Assembly: GCA_030639305.1 (NCBI GenBank)
Contig: DAOWCY010000274.1
Coordinates: 1 to 8,043 of the forward strand
DNA length: 8,043 bases
Direction: 5' to 3'
Origin: JAGLQA01 sp023135565
GTDB taxonomy: Bacteria > Acidobacteriota > Aminicenantia > UBA2199
Shown here: positions 1 through 3,325 of the stretch, one piece after another
How the letters are laid out: each line of letters begins with the position of its first letter
How positions within the stretch are numbered: the first letter of the stretch is position 1
The notes under the pieces: generated by a model
Seen by the model: the letters and a program-made list of their open reading frames with translations, nothing else
Told to the model about the DNA's origin: nothing
The model's database searches: none
Made by a program: the position numbers and the translations under genes

Positions 1-148
1 GCTCAGATAAAGTAATCCGCCCAATCTACATATCAAATGCCCCTTAAAAAAGCTTAGGACACTCTTTTTCTTTTCCAAGTAGCAGAAATGGTGGTATCAT
101 TTAAGTGAGCGAAGTAGGGTCAATTTAGGTGAGCGCTATAGGGTAATC
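1..148. mobile_element. Probable end of an insertion sequence (IS21-like?), entering from the left edge
   Basis: No convincing gene lies in the first 124 bases. Two tandem 24-bp direct repeats occupy 99-122 and 123-146 and agree at 19 of 24 positions. Each starts ATTTARGTGAGCG and ends in AGGGT plus two or three bases. They sit exactly where the ATPase reading frame to the right is cut off. Repeated short terminal binding sites are known from IS21-family ends, and the GTGAGCG core resembles ends I associate with that family, but this is from memory. The transposase genes would lie outside the window to the left. Seen: the repeats and the truncation. Inferred: IS identity and the exact junction, near 146-150. 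Confidence 0.45.
99..146. repeat. Two tandem 24-bp direct repeats
   Basis: Copy one is 99-122 and copy two is 123-146. Both begin ATTTARGTGAGCG and share TAGGGT near the end, with five mismatches in 24. They are likely transposase-binding sites at an IS terminus. The second copy supplies the in-frame stop (minus strand, 127-125) that ends the ATPase fragment. Confidence 0.75.
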
Positions 149-319
149 CCTATCCTCCAGGTTAAAAAAAAAGGCCGGTGTGTTGTTTTTCTCCAGTTCA
201 CTTTTTATTTGTTTCAGCAAAGTTGTTTTGCCGCTCTGCCGGGGGCCGGTAATAATTATGGTTCTTTGATCCCTGGGAATTCGTTCCAATATCCCGGGAA
301 AAAGAAATCTTTTTTTCAT
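125..319 (-). pseudogene. N-terminal fragment of an AAA-type ATPase (AAA_14/DUF4143 type)
   Basis: The fragment encodes about 64 residues, starting MKKRFLFPGILERI. It contains a Walker A P-loop, GPRQSGKTTL, preceded by a beta strand (TIIIT), and then FFFNLEDRD, which matches the early part of AAA_14/DUF4143 ATPases. Those proteins are usually about 400 residues, so roughly 85% of the gene is missing. The frame runs into the 24-bp repeats and stops, giving a foreign tail (about YPIALT). I chose the ATG at 319-317 because GAGAGG lies 10 bases upstream (335-330); a TTG at 337 is the longer alternative. The promoter upstream is intact, so a short P-loop peptide may still be expressed. The family call rests on the P-loop and N-terminal context only. 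Walker B and the C-terminal domain are absent. Confidence 0.7.
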
Positions 320-334
320 TTCGATTTTACCTCT

Positions 335-398
335 CAAGTAATGATAGTCTAACTATTTTTATTTGTCAAGTAAAAATAGTCTAACTATTTTTATTTGC
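335..398. repeat. Two tandem 32-bp repeats with palindromic operator cores
   Basis: The copies at 335-366 and 367-398 match at 29 of 32 positions. The second contains a perfect 9-bp inverted repeat, AAAAATAGT-CTA-ACTATTTTT (372-392). The first keeps the core ATAGTctaACTAT. The pair covers the -35, spacer and -10 of the ATPase promoter. This is the layout of a doubled operator, and autoregulation by the ATPase or control by a small helix-turn-helix regulator are possibilities. The regulator itself is not visible. Confidence 0.75.
341..369 (-). promoter_or_regulatory. Sigma-A-type promoter of the ATPase fragment
   Basis: On the minus strand, TTGACA (369-364) is followed by 17 bases and TATCAT (346-341), a near-consensus vegetative promoter. 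The GAGAGG ribosome site begins 5 bases after the -10 box and the ATG is at 319. The spacer holds palindrome half-sites, so a repressor bound there would block polymerase. Confidence 0.7.
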
Positions 399-449
399 AA
401 AATAAAAAAAGTAAACCACAAGCTTCTTCCCGCATAAGACTCCACCACG

Positions 450-548
450 AATCCGGGAATCCGGGGGTCAAGTCTTGTTTTGCAACATTTTTGAGAAACG
501 CTTATAGAGACTTGACATTCGGTAAGGCGCGGCACCGTGACCCGGATT
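450..548. mobile_element. MITE/REP-like 99-bp element with imperfect terminal inverted repeats
   Basis: The left end has AATCCGGG twice in tandem (450-457, 458-465), followed by GGTCA. The right end is TGACCCGGATT (538-548), complementary to the left end if two extra G are skipped. Inside is a second, perfect 9-bp inverted pair, GTCAAGTCT (467-475) and AGACTTGAC (508-516). No transposase is encoded, so if mobile it would be non-autonomous. Nested inverted repeats and small size support a folded element; mobility is inferred. Confidence 0.45.
480..508 (+). promoter_or_regulatory. Candidate plus-strand promoter inside the 99-bp element
   Basis: TTGCAA (480-485), 17 bases, then TATAGA (503-508), each 4 of 6 to consensus. 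It would read toward the orphan ribosome site at 611-616. It may be chance in AT-rich sequence. Confidence 0.25.
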
Positions 549-610
549 AAAAGTGGCGCATTCCCTTTACTGCGACGTGCCGGTAGGGTTGTCCGCGGCA
601 AAAAAAGCGA

Positions 611-644
611 GGAGGTAATCATGAGTTTTTTCAACGGCGGGTGA
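611..644 (+). pseudogene. Orphan translation start: strong Shine-Dalgarno and seven-codon frame
   Basis: GGAGGT (611-616) lies 4 bases before the ATG at 621, a strong initiation context, but the frame reads MSFFNGG and stops at 644. This may be the 5' remnant of a gene removed by rearrangement, or a leader peptide without a downstream partner, since the next gene is on the opposite strand. Chance cannot be excluded. Confidence 0.2.
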
Positions 645-696
645 ATTATTTTAGCCTGTCCCCTAAAATTTACCTAAAATCTATAACGGAGCTTCT

Positions 697-1476
697 CTAT
701 TTATTAGCGGGACTGCACGAAAGGGCAATATTAAAACTCAACTTACGTAGGGCTTTGGGCATTCTTTTGTGCAGCCGCTTATCCATCGCTACCGTAAGAC
801 GGCCCAAAGGAGCAAACACAGCCTGGGGCCTCAAAATCACCTGGGCAAAAGGTGGAGACAGGAAACCTAAATATCGCACTTCGATGCCGGTGAACCCACC
901 GCGGCTGAAAAGATCCCGCAGCTCTTTTTCAGAAAAGAATACCTGGTCGCGTGAGTAGGACTTATCCACCAAACCCCGGATAAAACGCATGGCCTGGATC
1001 AAAGGGTTGCCTCTTTGGGGTTCTAAGGCCAGGATAAAGCCATCCCCGGTAAGCATGCGTTTTAGTCGCCGCAGCACCTGGGCCAACTCCGTCATGTGGT
1101 GCAGCGCGCCGCTGAGGAGAATCACGTCCGCCGAATGGTCGGGGATTTCATCAGCCACGTCTTTTATATTTTTGGCGACAAAGTGTGCTTTATCGTTATC
1201 CCGGTTAAACGCCCGTGCTGCTTCGATCATTTTTCCCGATTGATCGATGCCGGTATATTCTCGGTAGAGTCCCCGCAGGTAGCGGGCGGAAGCTCCCACG
1301 CCGCAGCCCACTTCCACTATAACGCCTAAGTCGTTCCGTTCTTTTAGGAGCGGTTCTACAGCGGCCAGCAGGAGGGCCTTACGGGGAATAGAAGTTGACG
1401 GCAGGATATCTTTTTTGGCATAAGAAAAGAATATATCATCAAAAAGTTCCCGGTCTCTCTTTTCTTGTTCTTGCAT
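697..1476 (-). CDS. Class I SAM-dependent methyltransferase
   Basis: A 259-residue cytoplasmic protein that should transfer a methyl group from S-adenosylmethionine; the substrate is unknown. Motif I (VIVEVGCGVGAS, residues 52-63) is the glycine-rich SAM loop. The acidic residue ending strand two is D78 in YTGIDQSGKMIEAA (74-87). Motif IV-like ADVILLSGALHHM is at 116-128, and post-motif GFILALEP is at 146-153. Residues 175-259 form a variable cap with basic and hydrophobic helices, likely substrate-specific. Length fits the Methyltransf_11/25 type. It lies 215 bp downstream of gtrA, beyond a possible terminator, so it may be a separate unit. Neighbouring glycosyltransferases make glycan or polyprenyl-linked sugar methylation plausible, but that is context only. 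No Shine-Dalgarno precedes the ATG, and no alternative in-frame start lies nearby. Confidence 0.85.
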   Translation of the reverse strand: MQEQEKRDRELFDDIFFSYAKKDILPSTSIPRKALLLAAVEPLLKERNDLGVIVEVGCGVGASARYLRGLYREYTGIDQSGKMIEAARAFNRDNDKAHFVAKNIKDVADEIPDHSADVILLSGALHHMTELAQVLRRLKRMLTGDGFILALEPQRGNPLIQAMRFIRGLVDKSYSRDQVFFSEKELRDLFSRGGFTGIEVRYLGFLSPPFAQVILRPQAVFAPLGRLTVAMDKRLHKRMPKALRKLSFNIALSCSPANK

Positions 1477-1481
1477 AGTAT

Positions 1482-1510
1482 TTTATATCATATCTCTGTA
1501 TGTTTTCCAA
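1482..1510 (-). promoter_or_regulatory. Candidate promoter giving a leaderless methyltransferase mRNA
   Basis: On the minus strand, TTGGAA (1510-1505), 17 bases, then TATAAA (1487-1482), with the ATG starting 5 bases after the -10 box. Transcription would start at or next to the ATG, which agrees with the missing ribosome site. An overlapping TATGAT (1492-1487) is an alternative -10. Confidence 0.4.
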
Positions 1511-1530
1511 ACCGGAGGTGTGGTGCAAAC

Positions 1531-1593
1531 GAACACCCCCCGTCGCTTCGCGGCACCCCGTACACACGGGGAGTCGCGGACCCACCACGTGGG
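1531..1593. repeat. GC-rich palindromic intergenic repeat
   Basis: Adjacent hairpins: CCCCGT-ACAC-ACGGGG (1556-1571), bracketed by CGCG at 1549-1552 and 1575-1578, then CCCAC-CAC-GTGGG (1581-1593). It lies between gtrA and the methyltransferase and resembles REP/BIME-type intergenic palindromes. No protein reading is supported. Confidence 0.5.
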
Positions 1594-1606
1594 CAGGGCA
1601 GCGCTT

Positions 1607-1681
1607 TTGATTTTAAATTAACAAAAGTTTTGATCAAACTTTTTCAAAAGTTTGGCCTCCCCGGCAGGGGCCGCCGGAGGC
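1607..1681 (-). repeat. Dispersed hairpin repeat, copy 1 (minus orientation)
   Basis: The repeat starts with the 13-mer GCCTCCGGCGGCC (1681-1669, minus strand), then the hairpin at 1654-1635, then AAAACTT and an AT-rich tail. Copy 2 lies at 3177-3235 in the opposite orientation. Copy 1 carries a 15-base insert after the 13-mer that lets GCCTCC pair with GGAGGC, adding a GC-rich stem. It begins about 10 bases after the gtrA stop. Confidence 0.65.
1623..1654 (-). terminator. Possible terminator after gtrA (overlapping hairpins)
   Basis: Two mutually exclusive stems share one arm: CAAACTTTT/AAAAGTTTG with a 2-base loop (1635-1654), and AAAAGTTT/AAACTTTT with a 5-base loop (1623-1643). In the minus-strand transcript the second ends in ACTTTTG and then AT-rich sequence. 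The GC-rich hairpin at 1655-1681 precedes them. The U-tract is short, so intrinsic termination is uncertain. Confidence 0.35.
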
Positions 1682-1691
1682 AAAGAATAAT

Positions 1692-2195
1692 TTATCCCCG
1701 GAAGACCCAGAACTTATTCCCGGCAAAGTTAACCACAACCGCAAAAAGTGTGGCGATTAATTTACTGACCATCACATGCAGTCCTACTTTATCCCGGAAA
1801 ATATAAAGAAACAATAAAGAAACCCCTAAAGAAACGATATTAACCACGACAAATTTCAGGGCTTCTGAGCGGTTGAAGCCTTTCTTTTTGAGGTACCGGG
1901 AAACTTTTTTCAAAGAACCGCTCTTTTCTTCCGGGCTGCCGGTTTCGGCGCTTCCCGGTTCCTCAGCGGTTGGGGCTGCCGGGGCTTTAAAAGTCCAGAA
2001 TTTATTCCACAGGTAGCTATTCACTACGCCGCAGGAATAAGAGATCACCTGGGAGATCATGTGATGCAGGCTGAGATAGATCAATAGGGTAAAAATCGTA
2101 AAATCCACCGCTGTATTCATAATACCCACGATGTTGAATTTTATAAATTGCAAGATATGATCTTTGTAAGCTTTGATTTTTTCTACTAAGTTCAT
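1692..2195 (-). CDS. GtrA-family membrane protein (polyprenyl-linked sugar translocation)
   Basis: A 167-residue integral membrane protein of the GtrA type. Family members work with GtrB-like transferases and are proposed to flip polyprenyl-phosphate-linked sugars to the outer face. Four membrane segments are visible, near residues 17-40, 45-64, 114-133 and 141-159. The family's internal duplication shows in NSYLWNKFWTFK (59-70) and NFAGNKFWVFRG (156-167). Between the halves, residues 71-112 form a Pro/Ala/Glu/Ser-rich, then Lys-rich loop, longer than in compact GtrA proteins and probably cytoplasmic. The ATG directly follows the TAA of the upstream GT2 gene, and the ribosome site GGAGG (2204-2200) lies within that gene's last codons, so the two are translationally coupled. 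The family call is firm; flippase activity is family-level inference. Confidence 0.9.
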   Translation of the reverse strand: MNLVEKIKAYKDHILQFIKFNIVGIMNTAVDFTIFTLLIYLSLHHMISQVISYSCGVVNSYLWNKFWTFKAPAAPTAEEPGSAETGSPEEKSGSLKKVSRYLKKKGFNRSEALKFVVVNIVSLGVSLLFLYIFRDKVGLHVMVSKLIATLFAVVVNFAGNKFWVFRG

Positions 2196-3161
2196 TTAGC
2201 CTCCACGGACGGGCTTTTCCTCTTTGTTTTCAAAATTGACATACTCTTGTATGACGTAGAGGGGCCGGTCTTTGGATTCATCATAGATGCGGCCGATATA
2301 CTCGCCGATTATGCCTAAGATTATAAGAATCACACCGTTAAAGAAAAGCACTAAAGACACTAAAGACGTCCAGCCGGGCACCGCAGCCTCGGTGAAGAAC
2401 CTTTGATACAGGGCGTAAAGAAAATAAATAAAACCCGCGCCGGAAGCCAGGACACCTAAAAAAGTAGCTATCTTTAAGGGCTTGTATGAAAAAGAGATCA
2501 CGCCGTTTAAAGCAAAACGGATCATTTTTTTCAGCGGGTACTTGGTGACCCCGGCCAGGCGTTTGTCTCTTTCATAGAGCACTTCGCCCTGCTTGAAACC
2601 CAACCAGCTAATTATGCCGCGAATAAAGCGGTTTTTTTCTTTGATCTTTTTCATGGCGTCGCATACGGAACGGTCGATCAGGCGAAAATCGCCTACATCC
2701 ACGGGAATTTCCACGTCGGTCATCCTCTTCAAAAACCGGTAATAAGCAGATGCCGTCAACTTTTTAAAGATGGTTTCGCCTTTTCTTTTCAGTCTTTTGC
2801 CGTAGACCACGTCGAAGCCTTCTTTCCATTTTTCGATCATGTCGAGTATCACTGCCGGGGGGTCTTGCAAATCGGCGTCGATAACGACTACGGCGTCGCC
2901 CCGGGAACTGTCCATCCCGGCGCTGATGGCTATCTGGTGACCGAAATTACGGGAAAAATCGATCAGTTTGACGTTTTTGTCTTTTTTGCAGTACTGTTTC
3001 AGCATTTCCACTGTTTTGTCTTTGCTGCCGTCATTGATAAAGATCAACTCGTAATTTTTTTTAGTTGAGTCCATTACTTGTTTTAACTGCTTGTAACATT
3101 CGTCTACTACTTCTTCTTCATTGTAAACAGGAACGACGATCGAATAAATAATATTACTCAT
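2196..3161 (-). CDS. Polyprenyl-phosphate glycosyltransferase, DPM1/GtrB-like (GT2)
   Basis: A 321-residue family 2 glycosyltransferase that should transfer a hexose from a nucleotide sugar to undecaprenyl phosphate at the cytoplasmic face. The GT-A fold starts at once: YSIVVPVYNEEE (6-17), IFINDGSKDKT (40-50), FSRNFGHQIAISAGMD (69-84), and the metal/nucleotide motif DADLQDPP (95-102). DVGDFRLIDR (155-164) and KNRFIRGIISWLGF (176-189) are typical of the GtrB/ArnC group. Two C-terminal membrane helices (about 229-250 and 264-288) anchor it, followed by GEYIGRIYDESKDRPLY. Length is normal for the family. The sugar (glucose, mannose, GlcNAc or other) cannot be read from sequence; the PMT-like neighbour suggests mannose or a similar hexose. 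The start is fixed by AGGAGG 7 bases upstream. Confidence 0.93.
   Translation of the reverse strand: MSNIIYSIVVPVYNEEEVVDECYKQLKQVMDSTKKNYELIFINDGSKDKTVEMLKQYCKKDKNVKLIDFSRNFGHQIAISAGMDSSRGDAVVVIDADLQDPPAVILDMIEKWKEGFDVVYGKRLKRKGETIFKKLTASAYYRFLKRMTDVEIPVDVGDFRLIDRSVCDAMKKIKEKNRFIRGIISWLGFKQGEVLYERDKRLAGVTKYPLKKMIRFALNGVISFSYKPLKIATFLGVLASGAGFIYFLYALYQRFFTEAAVPGWTSLVSLVLFFNGVILIILGIIGEYIGRIYDESKDRPLYVIQEYVNFENKEEKPVRGG
2200..2204 (-). promoter_or_regulatory. gtrA ribosome binding site inside the GT2 stop region
   Basis: GGAGG (minus strand) lies 4 bases before the gtrA ATG and is part of the final Gly-Gly codons of the GT2 gene. This fixes the gtrA start and indicates coupling. Confidence 0.75.
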
Positions 3162-3168
3162 TTTTTTT

Positions 3169-3174
3169 CCTCCT
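3169..3174 (-). promoter_or_regulatory. Strong ribosome binding site of the GT2 gene, abutting a repeat
   Basis: AGGAGG (minus strand), 7 bases (all A) before the ATG at 3161. It begins three bases from the repeat's 13-mer, whose own GGAGG offers a second, more distant pairing site. The hairpin upstream could affect access. Confidence 0.8.
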
Positions 3175-3176
3175 TA

Positions 3177-3235
3177 GCCTCCGGCGGCCAAAACCCTTTT
3201 GAAAAAGGGTTCCGGACTCCCAAAACTTCTATTAA
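3177..3235 (+). repeat. Dispersed hairpin repeat, copy 2 (plus orientation)
   Basis: 13-mer GCCTCCGGCGGCC (3177-3189), then a perfect 9-bp stem AACCCTTTT/AAAAGGGTT with loop GA (3192-3211), then CCGGACTCCC and AAAACTT. Compared with copy 1 (1681-1607), the stem differs by paired changes that keep the helix. In the transcript the hairpin lies just upstream of the GT2 ribosome site, so it could act as attenuator, mRNA stabiliser or processing site, or be only a repeat. Confidence 0.7.
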
Positions 3236-3252
3236 ACGGTACACTTCGATTC

Positions 3253-3285
3253 ACATGTTATACGATTTACGCTGGTTGGTAAAGG
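3253..3285 (-). promoter_or_regulatory. Weak candidate internal promoter before the GT2 gene
   Basis: Within the 164-bp gap between the PMT-like gene and GT2, the minus strand has TTTACC (about 3285-3280), about 15 bases, then TATAAC (about 3264-3259). The spacing is short of optimal. It would allow GT2-gtrA expression apart from the two large upstream genes. Confidence 0.25.
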
Positions 3286-3325
3286 CTTACCCGGACCGGG
3301 CGAAAAATGTGGGCCGCTTTGTCAA

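Larger units (their letters stand above)
399..696. other. Non-coding stretch with mobile-element debris
   Basis: I find no supportable complete gene here. The stretch holds the inverted-repeat element at 450-548, a Shine-Dalgarno-plus-ATG start that stops after seven codons (621-644), and an 8-bp direct repeat CCTAAAAT at 662-669 and 673-680. The text around TGTCCCCTAAAATT and GTCAAGTCTTGTTTTGC resembles sequences I associate with flanks of REP-associated (Y1) transposases, which would make this a transposition scar. That association is from memory and is weak. Confidence 0.4.

Noticed and set aside
1..124. C-terminal end of a transposase (frame reading SDKVIRPIYISNAP, then stop)
   Set aside because: Only 14 codons are visible with no recognisable motif, so it cannot be assigned.
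335..398. CRISPR array
   Set aside because: The two 32-bp copies are directly adjacent with no spacer and overlap a promoter; no cas gene is nearby.
512..517. TTGACA as a plus-strand -35 box
   Set aside because: No acceptable -10 box occurs 15-19 bases downstream; the sequence there is GC-rich.
359..634. 91-aa minus-strand ORF across the mobile debris
   Set aside because: It runs through the inverted-repeat element and the 32-bp operator copy, has no ribosome site and no recognisable fold.
641..958. 105-aa plus-strand ORF near the 3' end of the methyltransferase
   Set aside because: Antisense shadow of a clear methyltransferase; no family motif seen and no ribosome site.
1465..1806. 113-aa plus-strand ORF in the gtrA-methyltransferase gap
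   Set aside because: It spans GC-rich palindromes and hairpins and extends antisense into gtrA; composition and lack of a ribosome site argue against coding.
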